From: Grammothele lineata
Lineage: Eukaryota; Basidiomycota; Agaricomycetes; Polyporales; Polyporaceae
Reading direction: 5' to 3'
Length of the DNA: 64,000 nucleotides
Assembly (NCBI GenBank): GCA_002150815.3
Contig: NDFF03000001.1
Location: 372,001-436,000, forward strand
The notes under the pieces are model-generated. The model ran no database searches, had not been told where the DNA came from, and was given only the letters and a program-made list of their open reading frames with translations. How positions within the stretch are numbered: the stretch's first letter is position 1; every line of letters starts with the position of its first letter. The translations under genes were made by a program, and so were the position numbers. This document shows, one piece after another, positions 10,092 to 20,443 of this stretch.

Positions 10092-11505
10092 ATGTCAGAA
10101 GGACACGCTGTGTCTAACGGCCTTCCCGTGCCACCATTTGAGCTTCCTGTGAGTAACATAAAGGTCCAATTACCATCGCGCTGATTGCTAACGACTCCGC
10201 ACGACCCCTCCGCGTACAGTATCCCGATAACCCTGACGTCATTACGGCCAACCTGCTGAAGATCGCTCAACTCACCCCAGACGAGTGAGCCCGGGATCAC
10301 CCTACGGCCAAAAGATGCAACTGACGAACACGTTTGTCTGCCTGTCTCCGTAGGCGCAAGCGTTTCCTCGCCGTGAACCTGATCAAACACCTGCATCAAT
10401 TCGTGCGAGAAACAAGGTACGCACATGCGCGTCCACACTCACCCTCGTGCTTATCGCCACCGTAGTCTCACTACGGAAGAATGGATGGGTGCAATCCAGT
10501 TCCTTACGCGCGTCGGCCAGACCTGCACATCTCTCCGTCAGGAAATGATCCTCCTTTCGGACGTTCTGGGTGTGTCCGCTGTGGTCGATGCGGTCAACAA
10601 TCCGCCTGTGCAGGGCGGCACGGAAAGTAGCGTCCTCGGACCGTTCTTTACGGAGGACGCGCCAGATGGTGGGTGATAAGGGCCGTAGGCCGAACGCTTC
10701 GCTGACTTGTGACTTCATCTCGGGTTGGGCGGCAGTCGAGAACGGCGAGTCGATCGCGTCCGAGGGCAAGGGCGAGTATATGTTCGTCGAAGGTCGCGTT
10801 TTGAGCAACGACGGGGCTCCAGTTCCCGACGCGATTATCGAGACGTGGGAGACGGACGATCACGGTACGTCGTTCTCTCCGGAGAAGACGGGCTTCGGGT
10901 ACGATAACGCTGCCTGCAGGCTTCTACGACACCCAGTACTCTAGCCGCGAGAAACCCGATTGCAGAGGGCGGCTGAAGACAGACAAGGACGGCCGATTCG
11001 GATACCGCGCTGTGGTCCCTGTGGCCTACCCGATCCCGGGAGACGTGAGCGGCGTCCTTTTTTTCCAGATTCTGGCTGCGTTGTGACATCACCCGGACAG
11101 GGTCCGGTCGGCGAGCTTCTGCTGGGAATGGGCCGACACAACATGAGGCCAAACCACCTGCACATGATGATCCAAGCCCCGGGATTCCGGACGCTTGTCA
11201 CGTCGCTCTACCCTGACGGCGATGTCTACCTGGAAAGCGACCCCGTATTCGGTGTGAAGCGCTCCCTCGTGGTGGTAGGTTTCACTTCATGTCGGACCTA
11301 GATCGTGCGAGTCTGACGGCGGTTCTCCACCTCGCAGCAACTGCAGACCGTGCAAGACAAGGCGGAGGCACGGAAGCGCGGCTTCCCGCAGGGGGATACG
11401 TTTAAGCTGCTCCAGCGGGACCTCGTGCTGGTGCCGGAGAAGCAGGCTCAAGAGACGTTCAAGGCGAACGCGGAGGCGGCGTCGAAGAACGCGACGTCGG
11501 TGTAG
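10092..11505 (+). CDS. Intradiol ring-cleavage dioxygenase (catechol/hydroxyquinol 1,2-dioxygenase type)
   Basis: Non-haem Fe(III) enzyme that cleaves catecholic rings between the hydroxyls, feeding aromatic catabolism. Eight exons (10092-10148, 10220-10284, 10354-10416, 10466-10668, 10736-10864, 10920-11044, 11101-11274, 11338-11505) give 327 aa with closed phases. An N-terminal helical dimerisation domain (LTTEEWMGAIQFLTRVGQTC; GPFFTEDAP) precedes the catalytic beta-sandwich. The iron ligands are visible: Tyr in GFYDTQY, Tyr in VPVAYPIPGDGPVG, and two His in RPNHLHMM. The full-length dimerisation domain and absence of a signal peptide fit cytosolic catechol or hydroxyquinol dioxygenases rather than the secreted fungal intradiol dioxygenases. 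I cannot separate catechol from hydroxyquinol preference by eye. Confidence 0.92.
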
Positions 11506-11945
11506 CTGAATCGCTGTGATTGAGTGTGGTGTACGATATGCCCCAGTTGTTTGTATCCCGGCTATCTCATGTTTGCCTGCCCGCCGCCACGACTCGCGGA
11601 TATCTGAATCTCGGTGCTGTCAGCGGACGAGGCTGGTACTGTATCAGGCTGAAGCGATGCTGATGAGATGGGGTGCGGACGCAATGCAGGAAGGAGGCCT
11701 GGCTGGGCTGGCCGGCGCGGAGGGCCCTCAGGATTGGTGGGACGACACCTGCGGGCAAGCGTTCGCGGGCGTTCGCAGGGTTGGGCGGGGATGGCCGGAG
11801 GCGCCCAGGACGCGTGTTTACCGCGAGGACGGGAGGAGTATAGACCTGCAATCATTGTGCTCGTCGTCTGCGCCCTCCTCTATCTCTCCCCCTCCCTTTC
11901 ACACCCCGGCCTACCGCGAGCTCCTCGGCCTCTGCGATCGCTGGC
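11506..11945. other. Intergenic, 3' UTR and promoter
   Basis: Between the dioxygenase stop and the EDC4-like start, on the same strand. It ends in a pyrimidine-rich tract (about 11868-11900) just upstream of the next ATG, common in fungal promoters. No gene seen. Confidence 0.55.
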
Positions 11946-14900
11946 ATGGATCCCATCGCTTCCAGAGATAACCTCTTTTCTCGAGGCCCAGCCACCCCGC
12001 CTCCCCAGCAGTTCCAGATGCACCCCGCAGGCCAGTCTACCGAGCCCCATGGCTCCCCTGCTCCCTCTATCCGCGAGGCGGCCGCACCGAGCACCGCACA
12101 GGCTCACCTTGATTCTCTTCTTCACGGGCTCAGCAGCGCCCCCACCCACGTAAGCCCGCCGCCCAGCGTCGCGAGCGCGAGCAATATCTATCAAGGCCAA
12201 CAGGAGCAAGTTCACTCCGCCGGCCCCGCAACTCCAGCGTCCGGGAACGCTGCGTCCATTAATTCTAACATGTCTGGTCCTTCCGCGAGCCAGGCGGCCG
12301 ACCGTCAGAATGCCCTCCTATCTCTTCTTGGCGCCGTCTCGTCTCCGTCCTCGAACTCTCAGCCCATGCCCTCGATGGGTCCCGTGCAACCGCAGCAGGT
12401 CCCGACGCCCCCAGGTTCCGCGCCCCGCGCTGGCATGTCCAGTAGCGAGTCGCAGGGAAAGTTCCTGCTCGAGCAGTTGATGTCTGGGTGAGTGCCGTTT
12501 TTACCGCAGCTGGATGGTTGCGCGATGTCGATGGGCGCCGACCTTCCGGCGTTGCCCGTCAACCATGGTCTTTGTACCACAGCTCCCCTCATGTGTAGTG
12601 CGCGTGTCCTGACTGCATCATGCGTGTCTTTCGTGCAGTGCGCCCAAGTTCTCTCAACCAGAGGTCCAGCAACAGCCCCTGGCTCACCCTGCCTCTGGAC
12701 CCTCGCCACCATACATCCCGCTCCCACCCGAGCCGCCGCACCACGACGAGTACGCCGTACCGCCCGAGACCTCTTCCTATAGCCACGACCGCGAGGGCTC
12801 CGGTATGAGTCCTCCGAAGGAGTTGCAACAGCGCGCGCCGTCGCCGGCCCGCCAGTCATTGTTTGAGTTCATTTCTCCCTTCGACGCCCTGATGGGCTCC
12901 AACGCCGGCGCGAAGCGCAAGCCCCAACAGCAGCCCACGCAGCCGGCCGAGGACTCTTCTTCCTGGAGTAGTCTCACGATGGACCCGAAACGCAAATCCG
13001 TCGAGAACCTCATGGATCAGATTACGCGGGGCCAGGCGCCCCCTCCCCCGTCCCAACAACCGCTGCAGCCCGTTGTGATGCCATATGAGCCCGTGTACCC
13101 GCCCCAGGAGGATATTCATTATCGCGAAGAGCCGTCGCAGCCGCGTTCGCGCCCACTGCCGCCCCAGCCGGTCCAGCCTACGGCGTCGCCTCGTTCGTCT
13201 CCTCCTAAGCAGTCAAGCCAGCCTGCGCGCCAGCCCCGTCGTGCCGGAGAGTCCCCCATTGGCCCTATCGGAGCGCAGGGACCGTTCGGGAACAACTTCC
13301 ACAGGGACAAGGAGAGTTCGCCGCTGCCCCCGCGCGGTGGCGAGCCTAAAAGGAATGGGTCCAAGGGCAAGAATGCGAGCCCGACGTGCGTGATTTTGTT
13401 CGTGTTGTGTGTCTACGTGTTGACAAGTATCTTTGTGCAGCGCGCAAAGCCAGACGATCGTCTTCGATGTCTCCCAGCCGCTGGATGAGATCCAGGCTCC
13501 CCAAGACGCGGTCAAGTCTACCGCTATTGCGCTCGTCAAGGTCGACTCGACATTCCTGCCCGGTACCACCATCGGGGCGACTCAGTGGGTCGCGTACGCC
13601 ATGACCAAGGGTGCGTTTGTCTCCGTGTCCTTCTTATCGTGGGCTAACAGGCAAGACAGGTCGCGTCCGTGTCATTTCCCGCTCGAGCGGAGACCGTACT
13701 CTTCTCCAGCTGCCCAGCCTCTTCCCTCCCCAAACGTCTGTGACGGACATGTCCGTGCATGGCAACCGCCTTGCTGGGGTCACGTCCGACGGTGGTTTCG
13801 TGGTCTGGGAACTCCCCGAGGTCATCACAGATGACGTCGCGTAAGTCATCCGCCCACTATAGTATGCACGTAACTAACGGCGCTTGTAGCGGCCGCCTGA
13901 TGCTCTGCGTGTACCCTCAGAGTGACATGGAGCCGATTCACGCAGTCAAATGGCACCCTCAGGACCCCGACCTTGTCGCTGTAGCATCAGAAAACAATGT
14001 GTACCTCATCAACATTGTCGATGCTCACCACGCGTATGGCGGCGAGCCGATCGCCCAGATGGACCTGCACCGTGTCGGGCAAATCTTCTCCGTTCCTTCT
14101 GTACGTACGACACCCTGTCTGCGCATGTCCACTTTATTGACAAACCTTCCAGCCCATTGTCGCCTTCGACTACGACGTCCCGCGGTCGGCTCTCGCGACC
14201 ATCTCCGAAGACTCCACACTGACGATGTGGAACATTCATGACAAGCTGCCGTTCTGGTCCCACAAGATCCGCGGCGACGATCGTCCCTCTTCGCTCACCT
14301 TTGTCGACAGCGGCGTGATCATCGGCCGCAAGAACGGCACGGTCTTCCAGCTGCTCCCCGTGATGGGCCGCCAAGTGCTCTCCACCGTAAAGTTTGTCAA
14401 CGGGGAGCGCGAGGATCCCCAGATGTTCGGGCACGCGAACTACGACTCCCGCATCCAGACGCTCTGGATCGCCAACAACAGGCGGGACAGCATGATCGCG
14501 TTCAAGCTCAACTTCGACCAGGTCAATGCGTCTCCTGGCGCCGACGACGTCGGATACTTTGACCAGGTCATCGAGTTCAGCGGGCCCAAGCCCACGATCC
14601 ACTTCGTCATCCTCACGGCCGACGCCGACCCCCACGGCGATGAGGCGCACGCGGCGTGCGTCGCGGCGAAGGTACAGCCTGGCGAGCTCGCCCTCGTTGC
14701 GTTCTCGGTGCACTCCTCGGGCGTCGACCAAGTGCTGATCCGTAAAGAGTGGTTCAATGCTGCCCTCTCGGGCGCGCCCGCGCGCTACCCTGCCTACCAC
14801 GGCACGCACGCGCACCTCCCTCCGATCGAGGCTAAGCCGCAGCGTCAGTCCGCGCCGATGGCGGCCGGACACGGGTACAGCGGTTCCCCGGCGGGCGTGC

Positions 14901-16731
14901 CGGCCATGATGAGCACGCAGGGCCCGAGCAGGATCAAGACGCCGCCAAGCGAGGAGGTCGAGGTCGAGCAGCCGCGTGAGGAAGGCGCTCGTGCGCGTGA
15001 GCCGAAGGGCAAGAACGCGAAGGGCAGGAATGTCGGCTGGAAAGACAAGGACGCGGAGAAGGATAAGGGCAAGGGTGTCGAGTCCGGTTTCGACTCGGAC
15101 ATCGGCATCACGCTAACGAAGGAGATCAAGAAGTCCGAGGAGAGTCTCCACAGCCGCCTCGGGCGACTTATCACGAAGGAGCTCGACAAGCAGCGTGAGT
15201 GATCCTCATACCACTGGAGTGATAACACTCACTAGTTATTGTATCGTAGACCAACGCTTGGAGGAAGTCCGTCAGACCGAGCAGCAGGCAGACTTCGTGC
15301 GCCAAGAGAAGATCCTCAAACTCATTTCGACGGAACTCACCAAGAACACGACGCGTGTCGTTGAGATGGCCGTCAAGGCCGAGGTCCAGAACTCGGTCCT
15401 CCCCTCGCTCGAGAACATCACTAAGACCGAGGTCAAGGCGGCGCTTAGCAACCAAATCGCGAAGGGCGTCAGCGATGCCATGAAGATGGTACGATATCTA
15501 CTTACGCCTTGCATTAGTACTGTGCTCACCGGCTAGATGCAGGCTCTCCCCAACGAGATTGAGCGCGTCCTCAACAGACCTGAAATGTCCACTCAGGTTG
15601 CGCGGACATTCACGAGCAATGTCTCCCCTGTCATCGAGAGACTGGTCAAGGAGACGATCTCCAAGAGCCTCGTACCTTCCTCTGCCATGCATCAAGAGCT
15701 CTCTCGTGAGATCCGCTCTGAGATCTTGGGTCTTAAGAAGGAAATGCTCGCGTGGCAGAGCGAGACCCTCCGTGGACAGGAGGTAGGTATCACCGGCATC
15801 GGGTACACGCCCTACGATACTCATCGCAGCGCGCAGTCCGTCATCCGCGATTTGGAGCAGTCCGTGCGAATGCTCTCTGACCAGGTGAAGTTCCTTATGA
15901 GCCACCCGCCGCCGAACTTCGGTCACATCCAGAACCGCACCTCCCCCGGCCCGTCCAGTGCTGGCATTGCTTCCTCCAACCAGTTGGCTCAGCTCCTCCG
16001 TCAGCCCAATATGCCCCCCATGTCCCAGAACACTGGGTACCAGCCCCATGCTGCCTTCCAGCAGACTCCACAGCAGCAGCAGCCACCTCCCACCCACGGC
16101 CCGTGGTTCGGCCCGACCATCGCGGCGCCGCAGGCATCCCACCCTACCGCCCCTCCCCCTCTTCCTCAGCAGCAGACAATGCCGCGCGCGACCCCTCCCG
16201 CCACTGGCCAGCAGGAGGAGTGGGACGACGCATACCTTTCCGTGCTGGGTTCCCAGGACCCGCGGCAGCTCCGTGAACTGCTCGCGCGTTCGAACCCCGA
16301 GATCGTCATGCCCCTGAACGGACCTACGCCGCTCTCGCAAGCTGTCGTCTTGACGCTGATTCACCGGGTACGTCACTCTCCACTTCCTTCGGTTTCTGGC
16401 ACGAGTGCTGATTATCTGATATAGCTCACCACTATCATCGGGGAGACGTCGCCGGTCGACGAGGTCTTCAAGCTGTCCATGTGGTGGCTGCAACGTGCAG
16501 CAACTGCGCTTAACACTACCGTAAGTAGTTTAGACCATTCTCACGGAGAACTCGATACTAAGAATCTTTTAGGACCCTCTTATCTCACCTTACGTCGCTC
16601 GTGTCATCCCCAACGTTCAGCAGTCGCTGAACCAGACCAAGCAGCGACTTGCTATTCTTCCTGGCCCACCAATCGAGGCGACGCGTTCCATTAGCGACGT
16701 CCAGGACATCCTCACACGCAAGCCCATATGA
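11946..16731 (+). CDS. EDC4/Ge-1/Pdc1-like enhancer of mRNA decapping (WD40 plus C-terminal helical domain)
   Basis: Scaffold of the mRNA decapping machinery in P-bodies. Ten exons (11946-12487, 12639-13385, 13441-13610, 13660-13840, 13890-14100, 14153-15194, 15250-15488, 15537-16367, 16425-16520, 16573-16731) give 1405 aa with closed phases, very close to the human EDC4 length. The first ~500 residues are Pro/Ser/Gln-rich and disordered. A WD40-like region follows (VTDMSVHGNRLAGVTSDGG, MEPIHAVKWHPQDPDLVAV). A Lys/Glu-rich linker leads to coiled-coil segments (RLEEVRQTEQQADFVRQEK; DLEQSVRMLSDQVKFLM) separated by a Pro/Gln tract. The last ~170 residues (WDDAYLSVLGSQDPRQLREL ... VARVIPNVQQSLNQTKQRL) match the conserved EDC4 C-terminal domain. 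Confidence 0.88.
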
Positions 16732-18414
16732 TCCAGCCTGGATGCTTTTTCGTATGCTCTTGTTTGTTGTCTGTTGTATGTCTCCCGTCACTATGATCCG
16801 CGGTCCTCGTTTTCCCTTTTCTCCGTCGACTCCTGCTGTGCATGAAAGTACATTATCAGTTTCTACTTTACGCATGCGGGGGTTGCACCCCCTCCCACCC
16901 CCTCCTCCCCGCACTCATTGCTTTCTTGTCGCGCATGACGCTCCGTTGAACGCCATCTCATGCCCTATGGATGACCCAGTTACGAAATTACGAATACTCA
17001 TAGCTTGCTTTCCGTCCAGTTCTCGCTGCCCTCGTCGATCGAAAATTTGTCCTGTTGCTACCATAGTTGTATCCACAGCTCCAAATACAATCCCTTTTGT
17101 CTCTCTCCGACAGACCGCTCATACGACTTCCTATGAACCATATCAAGGCGAGTAAACCATACCGTCCGGAATCCCAGGCCCAGGCCTTTGTCCCTTGATA
17201 CGATACGTCGTGAACGGCATCTCCAGATGTTTTATCCGATCCAAGGCCGACTGAGGCGCGTCGCGGGGGAAGAACCCTGATGCGTGCGAGACATTTCAGA
17301 ACAGGTCCTTGCAGGACCAAACTTTCACCCACCGTGGCACCATGGCTTCCGGTTCTATCTCCATGTTACACCACATCGGATATCCCCCAGAACCCTGCCC
17401 CAGAACCCTGTTTCCCCTCAGTGATTGCGAGCGAAGCTTCAGCTGCTGAATACGCCGAGAGTTCAATACAACCGGATCGCGATGGATCCTCCCAGTCGTG
17501 GAGAAAGCAGATACTCTGCTGGATGACGCTTGCGCCCATCCGGGAGGTGAGTCTGTCAGATGGCCTGAATGTCCGTTAGGCTCAGTCTTCTGGTCTTCTG
17601 GACTACATAGAGCCGCAACCGTGGACCTCTTTCTTTAATCCTAGCTAAGCTGCCTATGCCGTTATGCCTCCGCGACGGTGGCGTACATCGACGCCGCTGG
17701 GGACACGCCGAAGATGGCCGTCCGGACGCCACTAAGGACGGTCAGGTGCATGGTTGATTGTAAAAAGAGCCGGGCCTTCTTTGTGAATTCGGAATTGCGG
17801 CCGCCTGAATGCAGCAGCTCTGGAGGAGCGTCCAATATTAATGCGTTAGAAGAATATGGGCGTAGGATGTTACTAATATGCGGGGTACAGAAGTTTCTAT
17901 AGGACACGCCTGCGCTTCGAGAAAAGTCGGCCTGTGCAGGTTTAAGACCTCATTTCAGGGGTTGTGAGTAAATGTTTGTGTGAGAGTTGAAGGCACCAGG
18001 AAGTCCTAGCTTGGCACGAGGCACCGTGGACGGAAAGGACGAGAATCCGTGGCTAGAGCCGCGAGCGGGTGCTTCAGGCGAAAATAGATCGAAATCTCTG
18101 CGTCTGAAAGCAGGGTGCTGGCTCCTGGTGCTGGTCCCACCATGTTCTGGAGCGTGATCGCAGTAGGCTCGGCAGCCGCGCTAGGCATGGCACCCAGCGG
18201 CTGGCATGGGTGTCACCTGAAGCTGTTATTGGTGTTCATAAAATCACTCAACCTACACACTTGCCTTTTCTAGCGAGGTGGCGGCTGCTGCGCACGTGCA
18301 GGGTGGATCAGCAACGATATAAGCCTGTCCACTCGAGCTTCATCCCCTCACCTTCCCTCTCACACAACCACACAACCAACACATCTGCCCCAGTCTACAC
18401 ACTCTTCACACACC
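16732..18414. other. 1.7-kb interval without an assigned gene
   Basis: Between the EDC4-like gene and the metallothionein. A perfect 13-bp direct repeat (ccccagaaccctg, 17386-17411) and adjacent EcoRI- and NotI-like sites near 17786-17805 are visible. A plus-strand stretch at about 17420-17545 ends at a GTGAGT donor-like site and could be an exon, but I recognise nothing. The right end must hold the metallothionein promoter. Confidence 0.4.
18317..18323 (+). promoter_or_regulatory. TATA-like element of the metallothionein gene
   Basis: The sequence atataag lies 92 bp upstream of the metallothionein ATG and is followed by a long C/A-rich leader (cacacaaccacacaacc), a layout seen in strongly expressed fungal genes. 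Position and sequence only; no experimental support. Confidence 0.45.
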
Positions 18415-18634
18415 ATGTACACTGTGAGTTGTGATGGTACATGCTGCGCATTGGCCGCTTCAATGCTGACCGGAATGCATCCCTTGCAGAACACCGAGGT
18501 CCCCAAGAATGCCTCCTGCGGCTCTTCCACCTGCAGCTGCACCTCTACGTGAGTGGCCATCGTCTGGAGTAACGAGACGATCGACTCACAGTACAAACAG
18601 CTGCCAGTGCAAGCCCGGCGAGTGCAAGTGCTGA
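18415..18634 (+). CDS. Small copper-type metallothionein, 33 residues
   Basis: Three exons (18415-18423, 18490-18548, 18601-18634), each with GT-AG introns and closed phases, encode 33 aa. There are seven cysteines at positions 13, 18, 20, 24, 26, 31 and 33, mostly in CxC pairs (CSC, CQC, CKC), and no aromatic residue apart from Tyr2. Seven cysteines in CxC spacing is the pattern of short fungal copper metallothioneins, which bind Cu(I) and buffer metal excess in the cytosol. The gene is far too short for routine ORF callers, and exon 1 holds just three codons (MYT). A TATA-like box and a C/A-rich leader precede it. Metal preference is inferred from the family pattern. Confidence 0.85.
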
Positions 18635-18852
18635 ATGCACTACCATCCATACCTACCTCCACGCCCAAGGAGTGGGCCATCCACCCCGGTACCCACCGTA
18701 GTTCAGCACGGGTCTCGTTGATGGCTCTCGTGTAGGATAGGGAACTTCATCGCGGTTAAATGTATGATGAGAAGAATCGCAACTGTATATGCTTCACGTC
18801 AAGAGTACATACTCCCTACGGGCTGCTGCGTGCTACTCTCAATCGTTGATTA

Positions 18853-20270
18853 TCAGAGGTCATGCCGTGGGCGACAAGGGTAGGGCTCACCTAAGTCAGC
18901 ATATCGCTGCCGTCTATCGGGATCTACTTCTTGAAGACGCGTCAAAAGATCGATGCACTCCTTGACCATGCTCTCTTGTTGGTCGCTATTGATAGATCCT
19001 TTGTGCCTGCGAAGTAGAAGTCGCTTATAGAAAACGAGTGACTCCATACACCCTACGGGTGGAATTTGTCAGCTTCACGGATTCCGGCTGAATCATGACA
19101 ATTCATCTATACATTTGCTATCGGGTTGCTCATCTAGAAGCTCTTGAATCGCGATGATTTCCCGCTCAATCGCGGCTTGATTGTCCCCTGGAGGACGGCG
19201 TTTCCTTCGTGAGATAGATGTAAGAATTGGGACCACTGTATCCGCGTACCTGGTCCAATGAGCCAACGATGGTATATCCATACGCTCTGGTCGTTTGGAT
19301 CAGTGTACATGGCATTCTTGACCAGGTCAAATTCTTTGACGAGATGAGTCTATATGCGACTTGCTCTCACGGCTTATCTACATACCGTCTTCTAGACTTT
19401 TGACTCTATCTAGCTTTCCTGCAGCCCAAAGCGAAGTAAGAGCTTTTGACCGCTGATGCCATGCGCTGAAGTTCGAGAAGTTTGCTTCAATCTTGCGCTT
19501 AGTGTATGCAAGCTCGGTCGTCTCCGGACGTTTGATTGGCATAGATCCTAGCACAAATCGGCGATAGTTCCACGCGTGGACTGTAGGCGTGCGTCAGTAC
19601 ACGTCGGGATCGTGCGTGGGCGTACTAACAATTACGAGCATCGGCTTCGAGCATCTTCTCGACAACAAAAAGTTCTTTATTCCAGTAGGATTGCCGCCAA
19701 CCATTAGGATCGTCCTCTGTTGGGCCGACAGGAACCTGACCAAGGCACCACGTCCGATGATTCCATATGGCATAGATCTTAGGATGCTCCTTTAGTAGCA
19801 CTGTGGTAAGGGACAGATCCTCCGACAAGATATCCTTTACTTGAGACGGCGTACTTCCGCTCTCCAAGTGAGACACTGACGAAGATGAGCGTACAATTCC
19901 AACAAGACATACCTGGTAAGAAACAGGCCGTTCAGCAGTATATAACGGCGGTAGTTCCAAACAGTGTAGAACTCGGGGTTGATTCGAAGGAGCCGGGTAG
20001 TGAGGTCGAAGGCATCCTTCCCGTAATCACTGTCTCTCTTCTGCCCTCGGGCATATATAAACACTGTGGCGGCGTACCCGTTCGGTCAACGTTTCAACTC
20101 TCACCTTCGCGAGGACCGTCGCGGTCAGATCCTGGAACTGCTTTAGCTTAGCACTATCCCGCTCTTTCTTCGCAGCGAGCGCCTCGCGCGAATATCTGAC
20201 ACGTTTCACGCCATGCTATCGAACACATGAGTTGTGTTTTCGCGAGTAATATCCGGCCGGGACGTACCAT
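18853..20270 (-). CDS. Rab geranylgeranyltransferase (type II) alpha subunit, Bet4-like
   Basis: Alpha subunit of the enzyme that attaches geranylgeranyl groups to Rab GTPases presented by REP. Eight exons (20270-20268, 20215-20105, 20040-19913, 19859-19630, 19580-19386, 19333-19250, 19187-19113, 19052-18853) give 341 aa with closed phases. Five prenyltransferase alpha repeats can be read: NPEFYTVWNYRRYIL, HPKIYAIWNHRTWCL, FHAWNYRRFVL, NFSAWHQRSKAL and VWIYHRWLIG. The N-terminus MHGVKRVRYS is the family signature and appears only if exon 1 is the bare ATG followed by a 52-nt intron. The LRR and Ig-like domains of the human protein are absent, as in yeast Bet4. The 3' end was taken as read-through to the first stop; a further small exon is possible. 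Divergent from SYF1 across 173 bp. Confidence 0.9.
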
Positions 20271-20443
20271 AGATGATCGTGGTAGGGAGACAACCCTGGA
20301 ACCAAGTGAGACGCGCATGTCACCCACTTCGGGCGCGCGTTGGGCACGAGCTCGCGTGCGGCGTCTAGGCGTTGACCGTCAACCACCCCCCATCCCTTGT
20401 CTCCTCGCCGACAAGGCCCACACTTAAGATACCTGTCACGATC
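20271..20443. promoter_or_regulatory. Compact bidirectional promoter, RabGGTase alpha / SYF1
   Basis: Only 173 bp separate the two divergent ATG codons, so regulatory elements are probably shared. No TATA box is evident. Confidence 0.6.

Noticed and set aside
14009..14872. 287-aa minus-strand ORF
   Set aside because: Antisense shadow of the EDC4-like WD40 exon.
15498..16493. 331-aa minus-strand ORF
   Set aside because: Antisense of the EDC4-like C-terminal exons; low-complexity Arg/Gly/Leu composition.
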